Below the pieces are notes generated by a model. It was not told the DNA's origin and did no database searches. It saw only the letters and a list, made by a program, of their open reading frames with translations. The position numbers and the translations under genes were made by a program. Shown here piece by piece: positions 1-8,101 of a DNA stretch of 64,000 nt. The first letter of the stretch is position 1. Each line of letters starts with the position of its first letter. Source of the DNA: Natrarchaeobaculum sulfurireducens (GTDB lineage: Archaea > Halobacteriota > Halobacteria > Halobacteriales > Natrialbaceae); the NCBI RefSeq assembly GCF_003430825.1, contig NZ_CP024047.1, positions 806,001 through 870,000 of the forward strand. The letters run 5' to 3'.

Positions 1-441
1 GGTGCGGAGGTGACCGGCTTCATCATGTTCGAGGCGTTCCCGTTCGGCGCAGCGTTCATGATCGCGTTCCTCGTGCTCGTGACGACGTTCTTCGTCACCT
101 CGGCGGACTCCTCGACGCTCGCGGTCTCGATGATGACCACCGGCGGGAAAGCACAGCCGTCGAACGTCAACCGCATCTTCTGGGGCCTCGTGCTCGGACT
201 GACCGCCGCGATTCTCATGTTGCTGGGTGGAGAAGGTGGTGCCGGCGCACTCGAGCAGGCGGTCGTCATCACGGGCGCGCCCTTCGCGTTCGTCTGTCTC
301 TTCGCGATGCTCTCGCTGGCCAGAAACTTCAGCGCCAACCACGGTCGGGTCCTCTTGCAGGATCGATCCGTTCTGATCGGCTCGAGCCCCGACCGAACGG
401 ACGAACCGGCACCGAGTGCGGAGCCCTCTGACGACGACTGA
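1..441 (+). CDS. BCCT-family osmolyte transporter, C-terminal part (5' end outside window)
   Basis: The reading frame is open from base 1, so this is the last 146 residues of a longer gene. It contains the BCCT signature region TSADSSTLAVSM and two further hydrophobic segments, then a short polar tail rich in Ser, Pro and Asp. BCCT proteins import betaine, choline, carnitine or ectoines across the cell membrane with Na+ or H+. The next gene on the same strand is an aminotransferase 115 bp downstream, and a DoeA-like ectoine hydrolase lies 6 kb away. Ectoine or betaine are therefore plausible substrates, but that is inference only. Confidence 0.85.
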   Translation, partial: GAEVTGFIMFEAFPFGAAFMIAFLVLVTTFFVTSADSSTLAVSMMTTGGKAQPSNVNRIFWGLVLGLTAAILMLLGGEGGAGALEQAVVITGAPFAFVCLFAMLSLARNFSANHGRVLLQDRSVLIGSSPDRTDEPAPSAEPSDDD

Positions 442-540
442 CGGTCGATCGAACCTGTTTTCTGCCCTCGTTGTGACTGGCAGTCAACGGGCTCGGGCGT
501 GGTGCCACGGCCACTTCATAACAATATTTAATGTACGCTG

Positions 541-557
541 TACACATAATCTGTGTA
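541..557. promoter_or_regulatory. palindromic operator at aminotransferase start
   Basis: Perfect inverted repeat TACACA-N5-TGTGTA (TACACATAATCTGTGTA). A TATA box (TATTTAAT, 525-532) lies about 25-30 bp before the start codon at 557, so the palindrome covers the expected transcription start of a leaderless mRNA, a typical repressor position. A near-identical 17-mer lies upstream of the DoeA-like gene (7468-7484). Confidence 0.6.
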
Positions 558-1918
558 TGGATAGGGACACAGCGGAACCGGACGTGGACGCCTTCCCCGG
601 CCCAAACGCCCGCGAGTGGGTTGCGTTCCACGGCGAAAACGCTGCACCGAGCGAATACTCCCACGAGTTCGTCTGGGACATCACCCGCGAGGCCGACGGA
701 CCGTTCGTCACCGACGTCGATGGCAACGTCCTTCTGGATTTCACCTGCCACATCGGCGCTGCCCCCCTCGGATACAACAACGAGAAGATCACGTCGAAGC
801 TCCGCGAGTTCGACCTCGTCGAGCCGATGAAGATCGCCGGCCAGGACATGTACTTCGGCGCCGGCCCGACCCCCGAGGAGTCGTCGGTGCCGGGCTCGAG
901 TCACCTGATGGACAAACTGGTCGAGGTTTCGAGTCGGTACGGGATGGACACCGTGTTCCTCTCGAACTCCGGCGCGGAGGCGATCGAGAACGCGATGAAA
1001 ATCACACACGACCACCGCGCGCCGGCGAAGTACGGCTACGCCTTCGCCGGCAGTTTCCACGGTCGAACCCTCGGGACCCTCTCGTTAACGAAGTCCAAGG
1101 AGGTCTACACGCGCCATTACCCCCAGATCGACGGCATCGAGACCGTCCAGTTCTGTGCGGACCGTGCCTGCGATCCCGACAGCTGTGACTGTGGCTTCTT
1201 CGCCGGCGAGGGCTCACAGCTCCGCAACGCCCTCGCGCCCGAGGGTGGCCACGTCAACCCCGAGGAGGTCGCGTTCATCGCGCTCGAGCCGATTCAGGGC
1301 GTCGGCGGCTATCGCTTCCCCAGCGACGAGTTCATGGCCGAGGTCGGTGCCGTCAGCGACGAGTACGATATTCCGCTCGTCGTCGACGAGATCCAGTCGG
1401 GCGTCGGCCGAACGGGCGAGATCTGGGCCTCGGATCACTACCCCATCGAACCGGACGTCATCTCGGCGGCGAAGGCGCTTCGCGTCGGTGCGACCATCTC
1501 GCGCTCCGATATTTTCCCGACCGAGAAAAACCGGCTCGGATCGACGTTCGGCGGCGGCGACCTGCTCGGCTCGATGATGGGTGCGTTCACCCTCGAGGCC
1601 ATCGAGGAGTACGACCTCCTCGAGAACGCGACGACCCGCGGCGAGCAGGCGAAAGAACTGCTGGCCGACGACGCGCCCGACTACGTCGAGGACGTCCGCG
1701 GGAAGGGGCTGATGCTCGCCATCGAATTCGACACGCACGAGCGACGGAACGCCGTCGTCGAAGCGTCGCTCAGACGCGGTCTGCTCACCCTCGGCTGTGG
1801 CACGAAGACGATCCGCCTGCTCCCGCCGCTCGACTCGAGCGCCCGCGAAATCGAACTCGGTGTCGGCATCTTCTGTGACGCCATCGAAGCCGTCGGAACG
1901 AACACGACTGCCGCCTGA
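557..1918 (+). CDS. class-III PLP aminotransferase (GABA/diaminobutyrate type, DoeD-like candidate)
   Basis: 453 residues. Fold-type I class-III aminotransferase: SNSGAEAIENAMK near residue 135, the motif VVDEIQSGVGRTGE with the PLP-ring Asp at about 277, and the probable Schiff-base Lys306 in SAAKALR. A Cys-rich insertion (CADRACDPDSCDCG, about residues 197-210) is unusual for the family. The start at 557 is preferred over an upstream ATG because a TATA box at 525-532 gives a leaderless transcript and because conserved sequence begins here. Class-III enzymes move omega-amino groups to 2-oxoglutarate or pyruvate; DoeD, which transaminates diaminobutyrate in ectoine breakdown, belongs here. 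The link to ectoine rests on the shared operator and the DoeA-like gene, so the substrate is unproven. Confidence 0.85.
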   Translation: MDRDTAEPDVDAFPGPNAREWVAFHGENAAPSEYSHEFVWDITREADGPFVTDVDGNVLLDFTCHIGAAPLGYNNEKITSKLREFDLVEPMKIAGQDMYFGAGPTPEESSVPGSSHLMDKLVEVSSRYGMDTVFLSNSGAEAIENAMKITHDHRAPAKYGYAFAGSFHGRTLGTLSLTKSKEVYTRHYPQIDGIETVQFCADRACDPDSCDCGFFAGEGSQLRNALAPEGGHVNPEEVAFIALEPIQGVGGYRFPSDEFMAEVGAVSDEYDIPLVVDEIQSGVGRTGEIWASDHYPIEPDVISAAKALRVGATISRSDIFPTEKNRLGSTFGGGDLLGSMMGAFTLEAIEEYDLLENATTRGEQAKELLADDAPDYVEDVRGKGLMLAIEFDTHERRNAVVEASLRRGLLTLGCGTKTIRLLPPLDSSAREIELGVGIFCDAIEAVGTNTTAA

Positions 1919-1982
1919 TCGGCCCGCTGTCTCCCCGTCGAGTTCTTTTGTAGGCTCCGGTTTGATAGGTGCCCACGCCGAT

Positions 1983-3422
1983 ATGCAGACGATGACGGCA
2001 GACGACGGTCTCTTGGCCGGCTTTCGATCGCTCGAGGCGGAGGTGACCGACCACCGGCTCCCGACAAGCGGGTCGGTCCCGGAGTGGCTCTCGGGGGCGC
2101 TGATTCGGAACGGGCCGGGCCGGTTCGAAAGCGGCGACGACAGGGTCTCCCACTGGTTCGACGGCCTCGCCATGTTGCGCCGCTACGCGTTCGATGACGG
2201 CACGATCCGGTACACCAACCGATTCCTACGAACCGAGGCGCACGCGGCCGCTCGAGACGGCAGCCTCGAGGGCCAGTTCGGTACCGACGTCGGCTTCGCT
2301 CGCCGACTCGCGGCCTGGGTCCAAGCCCGTGGCCCGCCGACGCCGACCGACAACGCCTCCGTACACGTCGCCCGCCTTGGCGACCACTACGTTGCACTCA
2401 CCGAGGCGCCGCGCCGGGTCGCGTTCGATCCGGTCACGCTCGAGACCCACGGGGAGTTCCGGTGGCGGGACGACCTCCCCGAACACCTCGCGACGGCTCA
2501 CCTTACCGTCGACCCGACCAGCGGGGAGACGATCGGCTACGCCACGACGTTCGGTAGGAACCCCCAGTATCACGTCTACCGGATCGAAAACGGCACCGCG
2601 ACCCGCGAGCTGATCGCCTCGGTTCCCGCGATCGGCCCCGGCTACGTCCACGACTGTTCCGTGACGCCGAACTACGTCGTCCTCGTCGAGACGCCGCTGC
2701 GGATCGCCATCTGGCGTGCGCTTACCCCGTGGGGCGACGACGGGTTACTCGACGCCCTGGTCTACGACCACGATCGACCGGTCCGGTTCGTGGTGATCGA
2801 CCGCGACACCGGCGACCTCGTCGCCGAGCCCCGAACTGACCCGTTCTTTACCTTTCACCACGCGAACGCCTTCGAGGACGACGACACGCTCGTCCTCGAT
2901 CTCGTCGCCTTCCCCGACGGCGACGTCGTCGACGGCCTGACGCTCGAGGCGCTCTCCCAGGACGGGTTCGACGCGGCGCCGGACGGACGACTCCGGCGGT
3001 TCCGGATCGACCCGCACGCGTCTGACGATAGAGTCGTCCGTGAGCAGGCGACGCGCTATCCCGGCGGCCTCGAGTTTCCGACCGTCGCGCCGAGCGCTCG
3101 AAGTCGACCCTACCGGTTCCTCTACGGCCAGACGACCGACCGCCGCGGGGCGAACGGCCTCGTCAAGCTCGACCTCGAGACGGGGACTGCCACCGAGTGG
3201 TGGAAGTCCGGCTGGTACGTCGAAGAGCCGCGATTCGTCCCTCGCCCCGGTGGTGCCGCTGAAGACGACGGGGTCGTCCTCGCAACTGCGATCGACGTCG
3301 AAGCGGCGCAGTCGCTCGTACTCGTCTTCGACGCCGAGACGCTCTCCGAGCGGGCACGGGCGACACTCCCGCACGTCGCTCCGTTCGGCTTTCACGGTCG
3401 GTTCTTCCCCGACGCGGCCTGA
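1983..3422 (+). CDS. carotenoid oxygenase (RPE65/apocarotenoid oxygenase family)
   Basis: 479 residues; non-haem iron dioxygenase that cleaves a carotenoid or apocarotenoid double bond. The four iron-ligand histidines of the family can be placed: HLTVDP (after EHLATA), GYVHDCSV, FTFHHANAF, and the C-terminal GFHGRFFP. The N-terminal LIRNGPGRFE motif is also typical. The frame extends further 5', but the ATG at 1983 is where family similarity begins. Haloarchaea normally make retinal with Brp/Blh, so this enzyme more likely acts on another apocarotenoid or on C50 or C40 breakdown products. It sits among amino-acid and solute genes, not with the crt genes at 17-24 kb. Confidence 0.85.
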   Translation: MQTMTADDGLLAGFRSLEAEVTDHRLPTSGSVPEWLSGALIRNGPGRFESGDDRVSHWFDGLAMLRRYAFDDGTIRYTNRFLRTEAHAAARDGSLEGQFGTDVGFARRLAAWVQARGPPTPTDNASVHVARLGDHYVALTEAPRRVAFDPVTLETHGEFRWRDDLPEHLATAHLTVDPTSGETIGYATTFGRNPQYHVYRIENGTATRELIASVPAIGPGYVHDCSVTPNYVVLVETPLRIAIWRALTPWGDDGLLDALVYDHDRPVRFVVIDRDTGDLVAEPRTDPFFTFHHANAFEDDDTLVLDLVAFPDGDVVDGLTLEALSQDGFDAAPDGRLRRFRIDPHASDDRVVREQATRYPGGLEFPTVAPSARSRPYRFLYGQTTDRRGANGLVKLDLETGTATEWWKSGWYVEEPRFVPRPGGAAEDDGVVLATAIDVEAAQSLVLVFDAETLSERARATLPHVAPFGFHGRFFPDAA

Positions 3423-3449
3423 GCCACCGATGTCGGGGTTCGGTTCGAG

Positions 3450-4760
3450 TTACTGCCCGCCGACGGCGTCCCCTCGTGGAATCGGATGTCGCCGCTCGAG
3501 TTCCCGAACCGTACCGACGAGGACGTCGACGCCGTGTTCCAGGCTGGTTTCGTCGACGTCGAACGTCGGTGTGTGGTGGCTTCCCGGATGGTCGGTGCCG
3601 ACGATCAGGTAGGCGGCGAGTCCGCCCTCTCGCTGGACGCGATCCATGAGGAAGGTGGCGTCTTCGCTCGCGCCGAACTCGGCCGTGGGGACGACGCGTT
3701 CTACCCCGTGCACCTCCCCTGCGGCCGCTGCGACCACGTCGACGAGTTGTGGGTCGCTGTCGGCCCGAGGCGACTCGCTAACCACGTCGACGTCCGCTCG
3801 ACAGCCGTGCATTCGGGCCGCGCTTTGTATCACGCGCTCGAGTCGAGTTTTGGCGTACTCCATCAGGTGGGTCGTCTCGCCACGGGCCTCGGCCTCCATG
3901 TGGGCTCGCTCGGCGATGACGTTGCTCGCGGTTCCGGCTTCCGCGTAGCCGACGTTGATGCGGGTCATCCCGTCTGCGTGCCGTGGGATCGCGTAGGCGT
4001 TTTCGATCGCCGTCCCCATCGCGTGCATGGCGTTGTCGCCCTCGTTCGGCGCTTTCCCCGCGTGAGCCGAGGTTCCCTCGATGGTTACGTCGACGTGACA
4101 CATCGCGAGCGGTTTCTCGATGCCGGCGACGACCTCACCCGTCGGGTGATCGAGGCCGACGTGGGCGGCGAGCAGGTAGTCCAGATCGGCGGCGAACTCG
4201 CTTTCGGCCATCGGCTGTCCACCGCCGCTTTGCTCTTCGGCGGGCTGGAAGAAGACGACGAATCGCCCTGAAAAGTCACTCTCGGCGATCGCTTCGAGCG
4301 CCGCAAGCCCCCAGGTCATGTGGACGTCGTGGCCGCAGGCGTGCATTGTCCCCTCGAACTCGGACCGGAAGCCCTCGGCGGCTGGATCGTGTTCTGCGGC
4401 CGTCGACTCCTCGATGAACAGCGCGTCGATGTCGACACGAAGGCCGATGGCGGGGCCGTCACCGCGCTCGAGCACCGCGACCGCCCCCGTGTTCCCACCG
4501 GCCATCCGCTCGAGGAGCTTCTCGTCGGCCCCGTTCTCGCGGGCCCGCTCGAGCCAGGGCGCAAGCGCCTCCTCATCGGGGACGGCCATCCGGTCTCCGG
4601 GGTCGTACGCGTCGGGGCCGATGGCGAGTTCGTCGACGCCGATCGCACGGAGTTCCTCGACGAGCCGAGCGGTCGTGTAGAACTCGCGCCAGGCCGGCTC
4701 GGGGTGGCGATGCAGACCCCGTCGCAGCGTCGCAAGCCGATCCCGTACAGGTTCGTTCAT
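3450..4760 (-). CDS. M20 amidohydrolase, AbgA-like
   Basis: 436 residues, the size of E. coli AbgA. Metal-binding and catalytic motifs of M20 peptidases are present: ACGHDVHM, FQPAEEQ with the general-base Glu, and the late GSHHTPTFD histidines. The dimerisation domain (SAHAGKAPNEGDNAMHA) is AbgA/indole-acyl amidohydrolase-like. It probably removes an acyl group from an N-acyl amino acid in the cytoplasm. DoeB, the N-acetyl-diaminobutyrate deacetylase of known ectoine pathways, is a different fold (AstE/AspA family), so this protein is not DoeB; it could do the same chemistry, which is inference. It is divergent from the dehydrogenase at 4887, with a TATA box (TTAATTATA, about 4786-4794) placed for a leaderless start. 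Confidence 0.85.
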   Translation of the reverse strand: MNEPVRDRLATLRRGLHRHPEPAWREFYTTARLVEELRAIGVDELAIGPDAYDPGDRMAVPDEEALAPWLERARENGADEKLLERMAGGNTGAVAVLERGDGPAIGLRVDIDALFIEESTAAEHDPAAEGFRSEFEGTMHACGHDVHMTWGLAALEAIAESDFSGRFVVFFQPAEEQSGGGQPMAESEFAADLDYLLAAHVGLDHPTGEVVAGIEKPLAMCHVDVTIEGTSAHAGKAPNEGDNAMHAMGTAIENAYAIPRHADGMTRINVGYAEAGTASNVIAERAHMEAEARGETTHLMEYAKTRLERVIQSAARMHGCRADVDVVSESPRADSDPQLVDVVAAAAGEVHGVERVVPTAEFGASEDATFLMDRVQREGGLAAYLIVGTDHPGSHHTPTFDVDETSLEHGVDVLVGTVRELERRHPIPRGDAVGGQ

Positions 4761-4793
4761 GTGGGTGTGTAGCGTGCCCCACTGACTTAATTA

Positions 4794-4824
4794 TACACAA
4801 TTGCTGTTGACGCGAGGTACACAA
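4794..4824. promoter_or_regulatory. divergent promoter region with two TACACAA repeats
   Basis: Between the M20 gene and the D-2-hydroxyacid dehydrogenase, TACACAA occurs twice in direct orientation (4794-4800 and 4818-4824), 24 bp apart. The first copy followed by TGT after five bases is a weak match (about 11 of 17) to the palindrome at 541-557. Whether it is the same operator is uncertain. Confidence 0.35.
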
Positions 4825-4886
4825 AAAGGATAAGTCGGCCGCTCGCAATCGTAACGCAAAGCGTCCTCGAGACGCCCGATATCACC

Positions 4887-5849
4887 ATGAGTCAACCGGA
4901 CGTCGTCGTCCTCCGAGAGGGGACCGAAGGCCTGTCGATGGAATCGTACGCCGAGACCCTACAAGAGCACCTGCCGGACGCCGAGGTCGCGCTCGCTCGA
5001 ACGCCGACCGACGAGCGGGAACTCGTCCCGCAGGCCCGCGTCGTCACCGGCATCACGGTCGAGGAGACACTTCTCGAGGACGCCGACCGCCTCGAGTTAT
5101 TCGCCTGTACGTTCGCCGGAACCGACCACGTGCCGATAGACGCCCTCGCGGATCACGGCGTGACGGTGACGAACGCGGGCGGTATCCACGCCCCTGGCAT
5201 CGCCGAGCAGTCGATCGCGAACATGCTCGTCTTCGCACGCAACCTCCACGAAGGGTGGCGACGCAAGCGAAACGGCGAGTGGCGTCACTTCCAGTCGGAC
5301 GAGTTCACGGGCTCGACGGTGACGATCGTCGGCCTCGGCTCGATCGGCCAGGAGATCGCACAGCGCCTCGAGGGCTTCGAGGTCGAGACGATCGGCATCC
5401 GCTATACGCCCGAAAAAGGCGGCCCGACCGACGAGGTGTTCGGCTTCGACGAGGCGGACATTCACGAGGCGTTCGCCCGAAGCGAGTACGTCGTCCTCGC
5501 CTGCCCGCTGAACGACCTGACGCGCGGACTCGTCGGGAGCGAGGAACTCGCGACGCTGCCTCCGAACGCCGTCGTCGTCAACGCCGCCCGTGGAGGGATT
5601 ATCGACACCGACGCCCTCGTCGCTGCCCTCCAGTCGAACGCGATCCGGGGAGCCGCTCTCGACGTCACCGACCCCGAGCCGTTGCCCAACGACCACCCGC
5701 TCTGGGACCTCGAGAACTGCCTGATCACGCCCCACACGGGTGGGCACACGCCGAAACACTGGGACCGATTGGCCGAGATCGTCGCACACAACGTCGACGC
5801 GCTCGAGGGCGACGGGGACCTCGAAAACGTCGTCCTCGACCCGACATAG
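4887..5849 (+). CDS. D-2-hydroxyacid dehydrogenase (NAD(P)-dependent)
   Basis: 320 residues. The order is that of the D-isomer 2-hydroxyacid dehydrogenases: an N-terminal substrate lobe, a Rossmann nucleotide site GLGSIGQEIAQRL at about 150, catalytic Arg in NAARGGIID, Glu in the DPEPLP segment, and His in ITPHTGGHTP. It reduces a 2-keto acid to the D-hydroxy acid or the reverse; the exact substrate (lactate, glycerate, hydroxyisocaproate and others) cannot be read. It is transcribed divergently from the M20 amidohydrolase over a 126-bp spacer. AAAAGGATAAG at about 4824-4834 may be its promoter. Confidence 0.85.
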   Translation: MSQPDVVVLREGTEGLSMESYAETLQEHLPDAEVALARTPTDERELVPQARVVTGITVEETLLEDADRLELFACTFAGTDHVPIDALADHGVTVTNAGGIHAPGIAEQSIANMLVFARNLHEGWRRKRNGEWRHFQSDEFTGSTVTIVGLGSIGQEIAQRLEGFEVETIGIRYTPEKGGPTDEVFGFDEADIHEAFARSEYVVLACPLNDLTRGLVGSEELATLPPNAVVVNAARGGIIDTDALVAALQSNAIRGAALDVTDPEPLPNDHPLWDLENCLITPHTGGHTPKHWDRLAEIVAHNVDALEGDGDLENVVLDPT

Positions 5850-5946
5850 CTGCTCGAGGGACACTTATCGACACCTGACCGGTCGGTTGGCCACGCTTGC
5901 GAACGTCTGGACGAGAGCTATGTGACGCGTCGGACTATCTGCAGTG

Positions 5947-6072
5947 ATGGGTTCTCGACGCACCTCCGACGAGAGAGCAGTCACGTGCCAGGCATGTGGC
6001 ACGGAAAACAACGCCTTCTACACCTACTGCCGGAGCTGTCTTGGGTCGCTTCCCTCGAGGCCGAGGGCGTAA
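5947..6072 (+). CDS. 41-residue zinc-ribbon protein
   Basis: Short open frame with two CxxC knuckles (CQAC at residues 14-17 and CRSC at 28-31) separated by TENNAFYTY, the pattern of single zinc ribbons common in small haloarchaeal proteins. It begins with ATG and ends in TAA. The role is unknown; such mini zinc-finger proteins are often regulatory or partner-binding. The longer open frames that overlap it on both strands lack this conserved pattern. Confidence 0.6.
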   Translation: MGSRRTSDERAVTCQACGTENNAFYTYCRSCLGSLPSRPRA

Positions 6073-6228
6073 CGCGACGGCGAGCGGGACCAATCGGTGG
6101 GACCAGTCAGTTCGTACTCGCGAGCGATGGTTGGGTACGGACGACGAACGGAACGGACGACGAACAGCAGAAAGGAGACGACTGAAACCGATCGATAGCG
6201 CCAACCCTCCGACTGACCGGCGGGCAGT

Positions 6229-7407
6229 TCAGCTCGTGAACAGCTTCCGCGGGAAGTCCGCGAGCGTCTCCGCGCCCGAGCCCGTGATGCGGAACGTCTC
6301 GCTGATCTCCATGCCGATCTCGTCGGTCCAGATGCCGGGGATCATGTGGAACGTCATGTCCTCCTCTAAGACCGTCTCGTCGCCCGGCCGGATGCTCGCG
6401 GTGTGCTCGCCCCAGTCCGGCGGATAGCCAAGCCCCATCGAGTAGCCGATCCGATCCTCCTTCTCGAGGCCGTACTGGGCGATCGTCTCGCGCCAGGCTT
6501 CCTCGACGGCCTCGCAGGTGACGCCCGGTTCGACACGATCGAGGGCCGCTTCGATCCCTTCGACGACGATGTCGGCGGTCCGCTCGAGTTCATCTGGTGG
6601 GTCCCCGACGAACGTCGTCCGCGCAAGCGGCGAGTGATAGCGGTGGCGACAGCCCGAGAGCTCGATGATGACCGGGTCGCCGTCTTCGAACGGCCGGTCG
6701 GTCCACGTCAGATGCGGAGTGTCGGTGTGGTCGCCCGACGGCATCAGCGGAACGATCGCGGGGTAGTCGCCGCCGAACTCGTCGGTGCCGCCGAGCAAGG
6801 CGTCGTAGATCGCCCGCGCCGCCTCGTACTCGGGAACGCCCTCGCCGATTGCGTCGATGCCCGCCTGCATCGCCTGCTCCGAGATCCGGGCGGCTTGCTC
6901 CATGTACTCGAGTTCCTGGGCCGATTTCTTCACGCGCACCCAGTTGACCAGCAGTGTCGTATCGACGAACGTCGCGTCGGGCAGGTTCCCCTGGAGCCGG
7001 GTGTAGGATTTGGCGGTGAAGTAGGAGGCGTCCATCTCGAGGCCGATCCGGCCAGTCGCGACCTCGAGTTCTTTCAGGACGCCCGCGACGTAGTCCATCG
7101 GATGAAGGTCGTACGGCGAGTGGACGTGATCGTCGCTGTAGGCTCGGATGTTCTCCTCGGAGAGCCAGGTGGTCGCACGCGCACCGCCCGCGTCCATATC
7201 CCGACCGACCCAGACGGGTTCGTCACGCTCTGGGGTGACGATCACGGCCTGGTGGACGTAGAACGACCAGCCGTCGTATCCCGCGAGGTAGTTCATATTC
7301 GCCGGATCGGAGACGACGATGGCGTCGAGATCCTCCTCGAGCAGTCGTTCCTGGGTCCGTGATAGCCGGTGTTCGTACTCGCTCTCGTCGAAGACGTCCC
7401 ATACCAT
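6229..7407 (-). CDS. doeA: ectoine hydrolase-like M24 family protein (DoeA/EutD type)
   Basis: 392 residues, creatinase/prolidase (M24) fold: N-terminal creatinase-like domain to about residue 165, then the pita-bread domain. Several segments match what I recall of DoeA/EutD: GYDGWSFYVHQ, HPMDYVA, VNWVRVKKS, GGDYPAIVPLMPSG, GYPPDWGEHTASIRPGD and FHMIPGIW. The metal-binding Asp, Asp, His and Glu positions of normal M24 aminopeptidases are replaced (IELSG, SPLARTTF, FHMIPG), as expected for the metal-independent ectoine hydrolases. DoeA opens ectoine to N-acetyl-diaminobutyrate. The gene stands alone on its strand; the palindrome at 7468-7484 upstream is shared with the aminotransferase at 557. 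The alternative is an uncharacterised M24 relative. Confidence 0.75.
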   Translation of the reverse strand: MVWDVFDESEYEHRLSRTQERLLEEDLDAIVVSDPANMNYLAGYDGWSFYVHQAVIVTPERDEPVWVGRDMDAGGARATTWLSEENIRAYSDDHVHSPYDLHPMDYVAGVLKELEVATGRIGLEMDASYFTAKSYTRLQGNLPDATFVDTTLLVNWVRVKKSAQELEYMEQAARISEQAMQAGIDAIGEGVPEYEAARAIYDALLGGTDEFGGDYPAIVPLMPSGDHTDTPHLTWTDRPFEDGDPVIIELSGCRHRYHSPLARTTFVGDPPDELERTADIVVEGIEAALDRVEPGVTCEAVEEAWRETIAQYGLEKEDRIGYSMGLGYPPDWGEHTASIRPGDETVLEEDMTFHMIPGIWTDEIGMEISETFRITGSGAETLADFPRKLFTS

Positions 7408-7467
7408 GATATAGATCCTCTACCATCCGACTCGGTGACCAGTTCCTAAACTTTTTCGTTTACATAG

Positions 7468-7484
7468 AATACAGATTCTGTGTA
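7468..7484. promoter_or_regulatory. operator-like palindrome upstream of the DoeA-like gene
   Basis: Read on the minus strand the site is TACACA-GAATC-TGTATT. It matches the aminotransferase operator TACACA-TAATC-TGTGTA at 14 of 17 positions. It lies about 60-75 bp upstream of the start codon at 7407, just upstream of an AT-rich TATA-like stretch. Confidence 0.5.
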
Positions 7485-7552
7485 GGTAGCTGTCGAGCGT
7501 GGCCGGGACCGAACCACCGGAGGTTAAGACACACCAGTTCGTCGCGCCGTCT

Positions 7553-8098
7553 ATGGCAGTACTCGAGACGATCGTCGTCGCGTTCTGGGCGATGTTGCCC
7601 GCCTACGTGCCGAACAACGCCGCAGTGTTGGCCGGTGGCGGCCGTCCGATCGACGGCGGCCGGACGTGGGGTGACAAGCGCGTTCTCGGCGATGGGAAGA
7701 CCTGGCGCGGGACGGCCGCCGGCATTCTCGCCGGTCTCGCGGTCGCCGGCCTGTTGACGGTCGTCGCCGACGACGTCGGAGCCGCCGTCGGCGTCGACGT
7801 GCCGGCGTTCGAACCGCTCGCCGCGCTCGGCCTCGCCGCCGGGGCCATGCTCGGCGACATCCTCGCGTCGTTCCTCAAGCGCCGGACGGGCCGTCAGCGC
7901 GGCGCGATGTTCCCCGGCCTCGATCAGTTGGACTTCGTCGTCGTCTCGCTCCCGCTGGCGGCGCTGCTCGCTCCCGGCTGGTTCTTCGAGGTGTTCACCT
8001 GGGACGTGATCCTCGTCGTCGTCGTGCTCACGCCGATTCTCCACGTGACGACGAATATGCTCGCGTACAAACTCGGCCTGAAAAACGAGCCCTGGTAA
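7553..8098 (+). CDS. carS: CDP-archaeol synthase
   Basis: 181 residues with about five hydrophobic helices. The signature segments VPNNAAVLAGGGRPIDGG, GDGKTWRGT, GAMLGDILASFLKRRTGR and GLDQLDFV are those of CarS, the CTP transferase that activates 2,3-di-O-geranylgeranylglyceryl phosphate for archaeal phospholipid head-group attachment at the membrane. The ATG at 7553 starts the first helix; an upstream ATG in the same frame (7499) would add an 18-residue polar extension and was not chosen. The gene is convergent with the secreted protein at 8102, with only 3 bp between stops. Confidence 0.92.
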   Translation: MAVLETIVVAFWAMLPAYVPNNAAVLAGGGRPIDGGRTWGDKRVLGDGKTWRGTAAGILAGLAVAGLLTVVADDVGAAVGVDVPAFEPLAALGLAAGAMLGDILASFLKRRTGRQRGAMFPGLDQLDFVVVSLPLAALLAPGWFFEVFTWDVILVVVVLTPILHVTTNMLAYKLGLKNEPW

Positions 8099-8101
8099 CG
8101 C

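Noticed and set aside
3450-4760. Calling the M20 protein DoeB
   Set aside because: Known DoeB/EutE belongs to the AstE/AspA (M14-like) family; this is an M20 AbgA-like protein. Similar chemistry is possible, but the name would be wrong.
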